Numbered from the stretch's first letter, positions 1-7,450 are shown. The stretch is DNA of 39,754 nucleotides from DATGLG01 sp035294245 (GCA_035294245.1 DATGLG010000070.1:1-39754), one strand, 5' to 3'. Notes: generated by a model not told the origin, from the letters alone. Numbers and translations: made by a program.

Positions 1-64
1 GGTCCCATTCCTCGTCGGTGAGATCGGTCGGATAGCGCTTGGTCTTCCGCTCGATCGCGGCCAT
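1..64 (-). CDS. IS5-family transposase, N-terminal 21 codons, cut by window edge
   Basis: Reading leftwards from an ATG at 64 gives MAAIERKTKRYPTDLTDEEW and then D, where the window ends. The R-Y-P-(S/T)-D-L-T-D-E-E-W signature is the start of the DUF4096-type N-terminal domain of IS5-family transposases (DDE superfamily). The catalytic domain lies outside the window. Only the N-terminus can be judged, so I cannot tell whether the element is intact or which IS5 subgroup it belongs to. Confidence 0.75.
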   Translation of the reverse strand, partial: MAAIERKTKRYPTDLTDEEWD

Positions 65-149
65 ACGGCCTCGCGTCTGTCGTGTCCACATGGATAGTGT
101 GAATCACGAATGCGCCTCCGAGGGAATCCCAATTCTCAAACGGACTCTC
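1..149 (-). mobile_element. Terminal part of an IS5-family insertion sequence
   Basis: The transposase start at 64 is followed outward by about 85 bases with no other gene. On the minus strand a GAGAGTCCGTTTGAGAATTG stretch (130-149) has the GAG start and TTTGAGAA core often seen at IS5-family ends, and I take 149 as the probable outer edge. Composition changes sharply there, from GC-rich to AT-rich. The exact end is an inference, because the opposite inverted repeat is outside the window. Confidence 0.45.
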
Positions 150-173
150 ACAATAACGATAACGAAGATCGCT

Positions 174-383
174 ATGCTAACGGCGGCATGTTTGTATGTC
201 TCATTGTTTTTGATAATTCTCACGCTGGACCAGAAATTATTAACAATCGAAGATAAAAAGCCAAGCTTCGGTCGGCGTATTGCTCATGGCATTTTAATGA
301 CGTTACTTTCATTTCTTTATGCGGCATCTCTGCCATATCTACAAACCCGAATAAATCGCATCCTAATAAAACAGAATGCCTAG
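174..383 (+). CDS. Small AT-rich membrane protein, possibly 5'-truncated by the IS
   Basis: A 69-residue product from the ATG at 174. It has two hydrophobic stretches (about residues 2-17 and 38-50) around a charged loop, then a basic tail, so it would be a small inner-membrane protein. The frame stays open leftwards to 39, but that part lies inside the presumed IS end and reads like non-coding arginine-rich sequence. A longer original gene may have been cut by the insertion. Codon use is far more AT-rich than in any neighbour, suggesting foreign origin. I recognise no family. No clear ribosome-binding site precedes 174, so the start and even expression are uncertain. Confidence 0.35.
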   Translation: MLTAACLYVSLFLIILTLDQKLLTIEDKKPSFGRRIAHGILMTLLSFLYAASLPYLQTRINRILIKQNA

Positions 384-406
384 CATAGCAGTCAATAGCG
401 AGATAG

Positions 407-1270
407 ATGCTCCCCGCTCACCTCGCCTATCCGGATTTCTTCCTGAACGCGCGGGAGCTGCGCGCCGCCATAGATCGGCATTTCGCCAATCCTCACCGGC
501 ATCGCCCCGAGACCCACCAGGTCTGGAACTACTGGAACGTCCCCGAGCAGTACAACTACCTCCGCACCCAGCCGGAGAAAGTCATCCCGCGCGGGCTCAT
601 GGATCAGTTCTACGTGATCCTCGTCGAGCTCACGACCCAAAAGCTCGGGCTGACGCGGGTCACCTGGCCCTTTCTCAGCCTCTATGTCGCGGGCTGCGGC
701 CAGGGCCTGCATAACGACGCCCGGAACGGCCGGCTCGGCTATGTCTATTCCCTCACGAACTGGGACCAGCGCCGCTTCGCCGGCGGGGAGACGCTCCTCT
801 TCCGGGAGCGGGACTATTTCGGGTCGCCGGCCATCACCCAGGCCCTCTCGGGCCACGGCCTCTACGAGCTGATCCCGGCGTCGTTCAACCAGCTCCTCAT
901 CTTCGACAACCGGCTTCCCCATGCCGTCCCGCGCCTCGAGGGGACCATGATCCCCCAGGAGGGGCGCATCGTCCTCCACGGCCATATCTCCGAGGGGCCC
1001 ATCCACGCCACCGGCCGGTTCGATGCGTCCCTGGTCGAGGCAGCCGTCGAGTTTCAGCCTGCCTTCGGAGCCTTCGGTCGGCCGAGGTCGCGGCCTCTGA
1101 TGATGGCGCCGCTGCCGAGCTTGGCGCGAACGGCGTCGATCGCCCGCTCCACCTGCACATGCCGGCCCTTCTCCGGCTCGAGCGCGGAGCGGGCCAGTCC
1201 GTCGTCGTGCCGTCAAGGGTCGGCCGCTGGCGCGGCCGCTCGCTGGCACGACAGCTTGCGCCGCCCTTGA
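407..1270 (+). CDS. 2OG-Fe(II) oxygenase with a replaced C-terminus
   Basis: Residues 1 to about 212 look like a non-heme iron, 2-oxoglutarate-dependent dioxygenase. There is an H-x-D iron pair at H102/D104, a distal iron histidine at H172 (DNRLPHAV) and a 2OG-binding arginine at R187 (GRIVLHGHI). The sequence between them (YVYSLTNWD, FAGGET) fits the double-stranded beta-helix fold. From about residue 213 (base 1050) the protein turns into Arg/Ser-rich sequence. The opposite strand there encodes a dinB fragment, so the natural C-terminal region has probably been lost by a rearrangement and the frame reads through junk to 1270. The catalytic core appears whole. The substrate is unknown. The start at 407 has no strong ribosome-binding site. 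Confidence 0.65.
   Translation: MLPAHLAYPDFFLNARELRAAIDRHFANPHRHRPETHQVWNYWNVPEQYNYLRTQPEKVIPRGLMDQFYVILVELTTQKLGLTRVTWPFLSLYVAGCGQGLHNDARNGRLGYVYSLTNWDQRRFAGGETLLFRERDYFGSPAITQALSGHGLYELIPASFNQLLIFDNRLPHAVPRLEGTMIPQEGRIVLHGHISEGPIHATGRFDASLVEAAVEFQPAFGAFGRPRSRPLMMAPLPSLARTASIARSTCTCRPFSGSSAERASPSSCRQGSAAGAAARWHDSLRRP
1054..1212 (-). pseudogene. dinB: dinB (DNA polymerase IV) C-terminal remnant
   Basis: An open minus-strand frame of about 52 codons ends at the stop at 1054-1056 and is preceded by an in-frame stop at 1213-1215, with no start codon. It contains E-R-A-I-D-A-V-R-A-K-L-G-S-G-A-I and then RGRDLG. This resembles the extreme C-terminus (end of the little-finger region) of alphaproteobacterial DNA polymerase IV proteins. 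It overlaps the oxygenase reading frame in antisense. I read it as the 3' scar of a deleted dinB gene. The assignment rests on one short motif. Confidence 0.45.
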
Positions 1271-1305
1271 CCGCCCGTTCCTTGCTCTCCCAACGATGTC
1301 CCGGG

Positions 1306-1734
1306 TTACGCGCCGACTGCGAATCGGTACTGCCGGCCGTGCCTCTTGCCGAAACGCGCAATGCGATCATCATAGGTGACCAACGGACAAGCGAGCTCGA
1401 TTGCCGTCGCAATCAGAAGCCGATCCGCCGGGTCGCGGTGCTCGAGATGATGCAGCTGATAGCTGCGCAAGGCAGCCCGGTAGCCCAGCGGCACCGCCTC
1501 GATGCCGGGACGATCCAGGAAGCGCTCGATCCAGGCTTCAACGGGAATGTCGAGATCGATCCGGCCGGTGTCGACAAGCAGCGCGATCTCCCAAGCCGTG
1601 ACGGCGCTCAGGAAAATAGTACCGCCGTTCCGCCAGCACCCGTCGATCAATGCGCGCGTCGAGGTTCGCAAGCGATCGTCCCCGCTGTCAAGCCAGAGAG
1701 CGACGTGCGTGTCGAGCAGAAGGCGATCGGTCAC
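1306..1734 (-). CDS. vapC: PIN-domain toxin of a VapBC-type system
   Basis: A 142-residue PIN-domain protein, predicted to be a Mg2+-dependent endoribonuclease toxin. The acidic residues expected for the active site are visible: D8 (LLLDTHVALW), E49 (SAVTAWEI), D101/D104 (HRDPADRLLIATA) and D122 (LVTYDDRI). The H-R-D-P-A-D-R-L-L-I-A-T-A block is typical of the PIN subgroup that includes Sll0205-like proteins. The start is a GTG at 1734 that overlaps the antitoxin stop (GTGA), so the two are translationally coupled. The likely target is tRNA or rRNA, by family analogy only. Confidence 0.85.
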   Translation of the reverse strand: MTDRLLLDTHVALWLDSGDDRLRTSTRALIDGCWRNGGTIFLSAVTAWEIALLVDTGRIDLDIPVEAWIERFLDRPGIEAVPLGYRAALRSYQLHHLEHRDPADRLLIATAIELACPLVTYDDRIARFGKRHGRQYRFAVGA

Positions 1735-1985
1735 CGCTCGACCTCTCGGCCAGTCTCGGCATCGGGCACGACATCGAGCGCCGGCGCGGTGAGGTCGACG
1801 CCTTCGTGCACCTGCACCGAGCCGCGATGTGCCCCGAAGAGCGAGCCAGCGCGGGCGTTCTGCTCCAGCAGGCGCCGCACGGCCAGGGCGACCGCTTCCG
1901 TCTTATTCCCGTCCGTCAGCTTCTTGGCGGCTTCCTCGATCAGCGCCACCACTTCCGGACGGTTGATGGTGACCACGTTGGCCAT
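1731..1985 (-). CDS. vapB: VapB-type antitoxin
   Basis: An 84-residue protein. Its N-terminal half (VVTINRPEVVALIEEAAKKL) and the following T-E-A-V-A-L-A-V-R-R-L-L-E segment match the Rv0623-like/PSK transcription-factor class of antitoxins, which bind DNA as dimers. The C-terminal tail would wrap the PIN toxin. I chose the ATG at 1985 over the upstream ATG at 2039. AGGA stands five bases before it, and the longer version would run through the operator palindrome and promoter. It is first in a two-gene operon with the toxin and is expected to autorepress it. Confidence 0.8.
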   Translation of the reverse strand: MANVVTINRPEVVALIEEAAKKLTDGNKTEAVALAVRRLLEQNARAGSLFGAHRGSVQVHEGVDLTAPALDVVPDAETGREVER

Positions 1986-1996
1986 TGTGTTCCTAT

Positions 1997-2018
1997 TATC
2001 ATTACAGAGGTAATGATA
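1997..2018. promoter_or_regulatory. Operator palindrome of the toxin-antitoxin operon
   Basis: A perfect 9-bp inverted repeat, TATCATTAC-agag-GTAATGATA, lies 11 bases upstream of the antitoxin ATG and overlaps the candidate -10 element. Position and symmetry fit autoregulation by the antitoxin or the toxin-antitoxin complex. Confidence 0.7.
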
Positions 2019-2043
2019 TAATGTCTCTCTACCCGGCATGCAA
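2015..2043 (-). promoter_or_regulatory. Candidate promoter of the toxin-antitoxin operon
   Basis: On the minus strand TTGCAT (2038-2043) is followed after 17 bases by TATATC (2015-2020), a plausible sigma-70 -35/-10 pair. The -10 sits on the edge of the operator palindrome, so bound antitoxin would block polymerase. The -10 match is only moderate. Confidence 0.4.
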
Positions 2044-2069
2044 GCCTTAGGCGCGGCGTCGCGCCGGCA

Positions 2070-2978
2070 TCAGCCGCCGTCTTCCGCGGGCCATAGCCGG
2101 GCGGCGCCGCGAACCCCGCTGGCGTCACCGTGATGCGGCGGCACCAGGCGCGTCGCGATCCGGTCCGAGAAGACATAGGGCGCCCAGAGGCGCGGCACGC
2201 GCTCGTAGAGCCGGGCGATATTCGACAGGCCGCCGCCCAGCACGATCACATCGGGATCGAGCAGATTGATGACATGCGCAAGCGCGCGGGCGAGCCGCTC
2301 CTCGTAGCGCTCCAGGGTTGCCGAGGCGGGCCCGTCGCCGGATTGGGCGCGCGCCACGATCTCCGGCGGCGCGAGGCTTTCTCCGGCGGCTCGCTCATGG
2401 TCCCGCCGCAATCCGGGGCCGGAGAGGAACGTCTCGATGCAGCCATGGCGGCCGCAGTAGCAGGAAGGGCCGGGGCGCTCGCTGTCGCGCGGCGCGGGCA
2501 GGGGATTGTGCCCCCATTCGCCGGCGATCCCATTGGGGCCGACCAGCACATCGCCGTGGACGACGATCCCGCCGCCCACGCCGGTGCCGAGGATGACGCC
2601 GAAGGCGACCGCAGCGCCGGCTGCGGCGCCATCCGCCGCCTCGCTCAATGCGAAGCAATTCGCGTCATTGGTGAGCCGCACGGGGCGGCCGAGCGCTTCG
2701 GCGAGGTCGCGATCGAGCGGACGGCCGATCAGCCAGGTCGAGTTGGCATTCTTGACGAGGCCGGTCGTCGGAGAGACGGTGCCCGGGATCCCGACGCCGA
2801 CGCTGCCGCGGCGGCCGAGTTCGCGCTCCATTCCGGCCACGAGATCGCGGATCGCCGCGAGCGTGGCGGCATAGTCGTCGACAGGCGTTGCGACACGCCG
2901 ACGGAGCAGCTCGCGGCCGCTGCCGTCGAGAGCCACGGCCGCGATCTTGGTGCCCCCCAAATCGACGCCGATTCTCAT
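2070..2978 (-). CDS. ROK-family sugar kinase (fructokinase-like)
   Basis: A 302-residue ROK kinase that would phosphorylate a hexose with ATP in the cytoplasm. The N-terminal phosphate loop is IGVDLGGTK (3-11). The catalytic aspartate is D105 in T-N-D-A-N. The ROK signature covers FGVILGTGVGGGIV (126-139). The G-E-W-G-H-N motif supplies the zinc ligand H157, with C173, C175 and C180 (CYCGRHGCIETFLSG) completing the site. This resembles the Mak/fructokinase group more than N-acetyl-sugar kinases, but the substrate cannot be read with certainty. The length is normal for the family. It is transcribed divergently from divK and has no metabolic partner genes nearby. Confidence 0.85.
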   Translation of the reverse strand: MRIGVDLGGTKIAAVALDGSGRELLRRRVATPVDDYAATLAAIRDLVAGMERELGRRGSVGVGIPGTVSPTTGLVKNANSTWLIGRPLDRDLAEALGRPVRLTNDANCFALSEAADGAAAGAAVAFGVILGTGVGGGIVVHGDVLVGPNGIAGEWGHNPLPAPRDSERPGPSCYCGRHGCIETFLSGPGLRRDHERAAGESLAPPEIVARAQSGDGPASATLERYEERLARALAHVINLLDPDVIVLGGGLSNIARLYERVPRLWAPYVFSDRIATRLVPPHHGDASGVRGAARLWPAEDGG

Positions 2979-3034
2979 CGTGACCGGTCGAGCCCGCGGC
3001 CCTCGAGGCTCGGTCTTGAGCCGGGCCGTATCCG

Positions 3035-3060
3035 TTAAAGGTCGATTAGCAAATAATTAA
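3035..3060. promoter_or_regulatory. Triple CtrA-type half-site array upstream of divK
   Basis: The sequence reads TTAA-N7-TTAG-N7-TTAA, so two overlapping copies of the TTAA-N7-TTAA CtrA recognition pattern share the middle half-site, each with one mismatch. It lies about 160 bases before the divK start, in the 244-base gap between divergent genes. CtrA control of divK is known in Caulobacter. Its use here is inference. Confidence 0.6.
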
Positions 3061-3222
3061 CGTTGTTTCCGTTAGGGTGCCACGGGCGCAGCTTGGGCGG
3101 AAGGCCGGCGATGCTCGCGCGATACCTTTCCGCGGCGCACCGATGAAGGCTATGCTGGGATCCGCGCGACTCGCCTCCGCAACATGCCGAGAGATGGTGC
3201 CGACATCATGAAGAACGAGGGG

Positions 3223-3588
3223 ATGTTGAAGACGGTTCTGATCGTCGAGGACAACGAGCTCAATATGAAGCTCTTCCATGACCTTCTCGAAGCGCATGGC
3301 TACAGCACGATCCAGACCCGCGACGGCATGGAGGCTCTCAAGCTCGCGAGGGAGCATCGGCCCGACCTGATCCTCATGGATATCCAGCTTCCCGAGGTCT
3401 CGGGGCTGGAGATCACGAAGTGGATCAAGGAGGATGACAGCTTGAAGTCGATCCCGGTCGTGGCGGTTACCGCCTTCGCCATGAAGGGCGACGAGGAGAA
3501 GATTCGCAAGGGGGGATGCGAGGCCTATATTGCCAAGCCAATCTCGGTGCAGAAGTTCATGGAGACCGTTGAGAAGTTTCTCAACTGA
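3223..3588 (+). CDS. divK: Single-domain response regulator DivK
   Basis: A 121-residue receiver-only response regulator that carries the phosphosignal controlling the DivJ/PleC-DivL-CckA-CtrA pathway. The acidic pocket is E9-D10, the phosphoacceptor is D53 (LILMDIQLPE), the conserved Thr lies in VVAVTAFAMKGDE, and the Lys lies in AYIAKPIS. The stretch NELNMKLFHDLLEAHGY is almost diagnostic of DivK. I chose the ATG at 3223 because it gives the usual length and has GAGGGG directly before it; in-frame ATGs at 3184 and 3208 are alternatives. It lies 42 bases upstream of pleD and is probably cotranscribed with it. Confidence 0.92.
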   Translation: MLKTVLIVEDNELNMKLFHDLLEAHGYSTIQTRDGMEALKLAREHRPDLILMDIQLPEVSGLEITKWIKEDDSLKSIPVVAVTAFAMKGDEEKIRKGGCEAYIAKPISVQKFMETVEKFLN

Positions 3589-3630
3589 CCTTCGCCGAAG
3601 CTTTGCTCAGTCAGTATCGACGGATCTGCC

Positions 3631-5043
3631 ATGTCGGCGCGCGTTCTAGTCGTTGATGATATCCTGCCGAACGTCAAGCTGCTCGAAGCGAAGCTGACCA
3701 GCGAATATTTCGAGGTCATCACGGCTACCGACGGCGCCTCCGCCCTCGCGCTCGTGGCGACTGCGTCGCCCGATATCGTCCTCCTCGACGTGATGATGCC
3801 GGGAATGGATGGTTTTGAGGTCTGCCGTCGTATCAAGGCCGACCCCAAGATGATGCACATCCCGGTGATCATGGTCACGGCACTCTCCGAGGCCCAGGAC
3901 CGGGTGCGGGGCCTCGAGGCGGGGGCCGACGACTTCCTCACGAAGCCCGTGCAGGATCTCGCGCTCTTCGCGCGCGTGCGCTCCCTCGTTCGCCTCAAGA
4001 TGCTGATGGACGAGTGGCGGATACGCGCGGCAACCGGCGAGCAGCTCGGCGCGCTCGACGACGATGCCGACCCCCGCGCCGTCAACGTCTCGCGCGCCTC
4101 GATCCTGCTGGTCGATGACAATCCCAACAATCTCCGCCGCATCGAGGAGACGCTGACCAAGGCCGGCCATACCATGATGAGCACCGCCGCACCCGAGGAG
4201 GCGATGCGGCAGGCGCTCCAGGGGGACTACGATCTCATCATCGTCAATCTGCATCTGCGCAACTATGACGGCCTGCGGCTCTGCTCCCAGCTCCGCTCCC
4301 AGGAGCTGACCCGCCAGACGCCGATCCTGCTCCTGATCGAGGGCGAGGACACCACGCGGTTGGCGAAGAGCCTCGAGCTCGGCGTCAACGACTACCTGAT
4401 CGCGCCGATCGACCGCAACGAGCTGCTGGCGCGCACCAACACGCAAGTGCGGCGCAAGCGCTACCAGGAGCGGCTTCGCGCGAATTTCCAGCGCAGCCTC
4501 TCGCTGGCGCTCACCGACAGCCTGACCGGGCTCTACAATCGGCGCTATCTCGACGCCCATCTCGGGAACGTCATGGCCCGGGTCCTCCGCAGCGGCAAGG
4601 CGGTCGCCTTGCTCATGATCGACATCGACCATTTCAAGCAGATCAATGACACATATGGCCACGCGGCCGGCGACGAGGTGCTGCGGGAGCTTGGGGAGCG
4701 CCTGCTCCACAGCGTTCGCAACTTCGATCTCATCGCGCGCATCGGCGGCGAGGAATTCGTCGTCGTCATGCCGGACGTGGCGCTCGATCTCGCGGCGACG
4801 ATCGCCGAGCGGCTATGCCAGAGAGTGGCGCGCAAGCCCTTCGTCATTTCCCATGCCACCGGCGAGCTTAGCGTGACCGTCAGCGTGGGATGCTCGCTGG
4901 CGACCAGCGAAAGCGAGAAGCCCGAAGCCCTCCTCAAGCGAGCGGATGATGCCCTCTACCAAGCCAAGCGCGGAGGACGCAACCGCGTCGTCGTCGCCGA
5001 GAGGGCGCTCCTCGCGACACCGCCGGCCAAGGCGACGGCGTAG
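3631..5043 (+). CDS. pleD: Diguanylate cyclase response regulator PleD
   Basis: A 470-residue protein with the PleD layout: receiver 1 (about 1-120, phosphoacceptor D53 in VLLDVMMPGMDG), receiver 2 (about 150-275) and a GGDEF domain (about 290-460). The active-site motif is GGEEF at 372-376. The inhibitory c-di-GMP site R-x-x-D is at R363-D366 (RNFD), so the enzyme should make c-di-GMP from two GTP with product feedback. Receiver 2 has Asn where the phosphoacceptor Asp should be (LIIVNLHL), so it is probably a dimerisation pseudo-receiver. Following divK matches the arrangement in other alphaproteobacteria, where the pair links cell cycle to motile/sessile switching. Confidence 0.95.
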   Translation: MSARVLVVDDILPNVKLLEAKLTSEYFEVITATDGASALALVATASPDIVLLDVMMPGMDGFEVCRRIKADPKMMHIPVIMVTALSEAQDRVRGLEAGADDFLTKPVQDLALFARVRSLVRLKMLMDEWRIRAATGEQLGALDDDADPRAVNVSRASILLVDDNPNNLRRIEETLTKAGHTMMSTAAPEEAMRQALQGDYDLIIVNLHLRNYDGLRLCSQLRSQELTRQTPILLLIEGEDTTRLAKSLELGVNDYLIAPIDRNELLARTNTQVRRKRYQERLRANFQRSLSLALTDSLTGLYNRRYLDAHLGNVMARVLRSGKAVALLMIDIDHFKQINDTYGHAAGDEVLRELGERLLHSVRNFDLIARIGGEEFVVVMPDVALDLAATIAERLCQRVARKPFVISHATGELSVTVSVGCSLATSESEKPEALLKRADDALYQAKRGGRNRVVVAERALLATPPAKATA

Positions 5044-5071
5044 CACCGGCCAATCCCCCCTCGAATCAGAA

Positions 5072-5099
5072 AGGCCGCCACGCCATCGGGCGGCGGCCT
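5072..5099 (-). terminator. Hairpin between convergent pleD and rpmG
   Basis: A perfect 8-bp stem, AGGCCGCC (5072-5079) with GGCGGCCT (5092-5099), around a 12-base loop. Read on the minus strand the stem is followed by TTTC, so it suits termination of rpmG better than of pleD. Confidence 0.55.
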
Positions 5100-5142
5100 C
5101 GTCCGAAGGGGCCTTGATAGGCCCTATGGCGGCAGCAGTCGG

Positions 5143-5310
5143 CTATTTCAGCTTGGTCTCCTTGAACAAGACGTGCTTGCGCGCGACGGGATCGTATTTC
5201 TTCAACTCGAGCTTCTCCGTCTGCTTCCGCGCGTTCTTCTTGGCGACATAGAAATATCCGGTATCCGCCGTGCTCTGCATCTTGATGACGACAGTGTTCG
5301 ACTTGGCCAT
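5143..5310 (-). CDS. rpmG: 50S ribosomal protein L33
   Basis: A 55-residue basic protein starting MAKSNTVVIKMQSTADTGYF. It continues with a Y-V-A-K-K-N-A-R block and ends K-H-V-L-F-K-E-T-K-L-K. This is bacterial ribosomal protein L33 of the zinc-independent, Cys-free type, with the usual length. AGGA lies eight bases before the ATG. It is the last gene of the long minus-strand run, 114 bases after the S41 protease gene, and converges on pleD with a hairpin between. rpmG beside divK-pleD is a recurrent alphaproteobacterial neighbourhood. Confidence 0.95.
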   Translation of the reverse strand: MAKSNTVVIKMQSTADTGYFYVAKKNARKQTEKLELKKYDPVARKHVLFKETKLK

Positions 5311-5424
5311 GATCACGATCCTTCGGGCGTCTCCGCCCCTTGCGCTTCAGCGTTGCTCCGTGAGAGTGCCAGAACATAGCGGGTTCAACGGCGCTGTCAA
5401 TCCCGGCTGCCGCCTTGCCCGCTT

Positions 5425-7023
5425 CTAAGGCCGCTTGGCGATCTCGGACGATGATGGCCCCAGGGCATGGGCAAACAGATTGCCGTCCTCGATGAGGTCT
5501 TCGGCGACGGTGAGGTCGACCTTGCTGTCGCCATTGCGCGGGGGGCAGCTCGCTCGCAGGAGGCGGATCTCGGCCCGGCTGGGCGCCCCATTCGCGCGCA
5601 GCGCGCTGCGGGCGGCGGCCGTTTCGAGCCGGCCCGTCTTCACCTCGTCGAGCACGGCGCTTACCGCTTCCGGCGTGTCGGCCTCGGCCTTGCTTGTGCA
5701 GATCGTCGGGATCACGCCCAAGTGATTCAGCCCATAGCCCGACGGCGCCATGATCCGCGACCAGGTGATGATGATCTCGCCGTCATTGGGCAGGCGATGA
5801 ACCGTCTGCACGGTGCCTTTGCCGTAGGAGGCGCTGCCCACCACGATCGCGCGACCCTCATCCTGCAGTGCTGCCGCCACGACCTCGGCGGCGGAAGCCG
5901 TGCCGCCATTGACCAGAACCGCGACGGGGAGGCCATGGAGAAGATCGGTGCCGGCCGCGTCGAAGATCTGGTTGCTGTCCGGATGCCGGCCGCTCGTGGA
6001 CAGGATGCGGCCATGGGTGAGGAACAGGTCCGAGACGGTCACGGCCTGGTCCAGCAGGCCGCCGGGATTGCCGCGCAGATCGAGCACGGCGCCCCGCAGC
6101 GCCGGCCCCATATCGCGCAACGCCTGCTTCATCGCATGAGAGAGGCTGGACGTCGTCCGCTGGTTGAAGCTGGAAATCCGGAAATAGGCGATGTTCCCGT
6201 AGCGGGCATAGGTGACCGTCGGCGGCACGATGAGGGCGCGCCGCAGCGACACCTCACGGCGGTGGGGATCGCCCGGCGCCGCGACGACGAGCGAGAGGCT
6301 GCTTCCCACCGTGCCCCGGAGGCGGTCGACCGCATCCTCGAGGGACAGTCCCGTCGTCGGCTGCCCGTTGATCTCGAGGATCGCGCTATCCGCCTTGATG
6401 CCGGCCTTGGCTGCGGGCGAATCCTCGACCACCGATTCGACGCGAAGCTGGTCCTCGGCGAGCTTGATCGTGATGCCGATGCCGCCGAAGCCGTCGCGCT
6501 GCGCCCGCTGCTCACGCGCGACCGCGGCACTGGCATAGCGGGAGAAGGGGTCGAGGCCGGAGAGCGCGCCACCGAACACGACCTCGTAGATCCGCTCCGG
6601 ATCGGCGTCGCGCAGCAAAGGCGAGGCCTCGCGTCCGCTCTCGAGAACCTCGGTGGTAAGATTGGCCCAGGCCACCGGATCCTCGTCCTGCGGGGCTGGG
6701 AAGACGCGGATCGTGGTTCCATCCGACGTCAGGACGATGTCGGCCCCCCGGCGGAGGACGTGAAGGTGGTCGTCGATCTTGTCGATCGCCGCCATGCCGG
6801 CGAGGGCTACGTCGCTCATCGAGACCGGCTCGACATAGCGCTCGGAGATATGGGTATAGCCGGCCCCGAACACCTCGTCGGCCATGACCACGAAGGCATC
6901 CTGGGGCGGAGGACCGGAACGCGCGCAGGCAGAGAGCGTGAGGAGGAGGGCGATGCCGATCCGGGCGATCGCCGCTCGGCCCGTGGCCTCGAACCCGCCT
7001 GGTCCAGGGACGCTCCGTGGCAT
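5425..7023 (-). CDS. S41 carboxy-terminal processing protease, predicted lipoprotein
   Basis: A 532-residue S41-family (CtpA/Prc-like) serine protease. An N-terminal hydrophobic helix ends in a lipobox L-T-L-S-A-C with C33, so it is probably a periplasm-facing lipoprotein. A PDZ domain spans about 178-250 (GFGGIGITI onward). The catalytic dyad is S377 (GGTASAAE) and K402 (ASYGKGTVQ), with the core motif LDLRGNPGGLL at about 314-324. Such enzymes trim C-termini of envelope proteins after PDZ recognition. It starts four bases after the DUF983 gene ends, so the two are coupled. The N-terminus before the PDZ is longer than in minimal Ctp proteases. The substrate is unknown. Confidence 0.9.
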   Translation of the reverse strand: MPRSVPGPGGFEATGRAAIARIGIALLLTLSACARSGPPPQDAFVVMADEVFGAGYTHISERYVEPVSMSDVALAGMAAIDKIDDHLHVLRRGADIVLTSDGTTIRVFPAPQDEDPVAWANLTTEVLESGREASPLLRDADPERIYEVVFGGALSGLDPFSRYASAAVAREQRAQRDGFGGIGITIKLAEDQLRVESVVEDSPAAKAGIKADSAILEINGQPTTGLSLEDAVDRLRGTVGSSLSLVVAAPGDPHRREVSLRRALIVPPTVTYARYGNIAYFRISSFNQRTTSSLSHAMKQALRDMGPALRGAVLDLRGNPGGLLDQAVTVSDLFLTHGRILSTSGRHPDSNQIFDAAGTDLLHGLPVAVLVNGGTASAAEVVAAALQDEGRAIVVGSASYGKGTVQTVHRLPNDGEIIITWSRIMAPSGYGLNHLGVIPTICTSKAEADTPEAVSAVLDEVKTGRLETAAARSALRANGAPSRAEIRLLRASCPPRNGDSKVDLTVAEDLIEDGNLFAHALGPSSSEIAKRP

Positions 7024-7027
7024 TGCC

Positions 7028-7405
7028 TTAATCCTTGATCCCGTTCGCCCAGTGCAGCCCCAGAAGGACGCCCTTCACCCGCGGCAGGAGGACGAGCGTG
7101 AGAAGCAGGGTAAGTGGCAGCCAGATCATGATTTGGAGCCAGCTGGGCGGATTCTCGAATTGCTCCAGCAGCACCATTCCCGGCACCACGATATGGCCGA
7201 CGGCGAGAATCGTGAAATAAGGCGGGGCGTCGTCAATGCGATAGCGGCTGAGATCGAGGCCGCAGGACGCGCAGGACTTGTTCACGGCGATATAGCCGCC
7301 GAATGCCGCGCCCCGGCCGCAGCGCGGGCAGCGGCGGGCGAATCCTCGTCTTAGGGCCGCCCAAAGACCAGGGGCGCCGCCAGGCGCTTGTGACCGAAAT
7401 TCCAT
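7028..7405 (-). CDS. DUF983 zinc-ribbon membrane protein
   Basis: A 125-residue DUF983 protein. A CPRCG...CASCG zinc ribbon near the N-terminus is followed by two transmembrane helices (about YFTILAVGHIVVPGMVLL and WLPLTLLLTLVLLPRV). The function of the family is unknown; it is a small membrane protein found near rnr in related bacteria. I chose the ATG at 7405. A TTG at 7426 in the same frame would add seven residues, and neither start has a good ribosome-binding site. It lies between rnr and the S41 protease gene. Confidence 0.85.
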   Translation of the reverse strand: MEFRSQAPGGAPGLWAALRRGFARRCPRCGRGAAFGGYIAVNKSCASCGLDLSRYRIDDAPPYFTILAVGHIVVPGMVLLEQFENPPSWLQIMIWLPLTLLLTLVLLPRVKGVLLGLHWANGIKD

Positions 7406-7450
7406 TAAGTGAGCGGATATGGCCAATCGTTAACTATAAATATCTAGCGC

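Noticed and set aside
392..1249. Minus-strand open frame opposite the 2OG oxygenase
   Set aside because: The plus strand has clear iron and 2OG-binding motifs, while the minus frame has no recognisable motif.
1216..1305. CGGCCGC/GCGGCCG palindrome as terminator of the toxin gene
   Set aside because: There is no T-tract, and simple GC palindromes are expected by chance in this composition.
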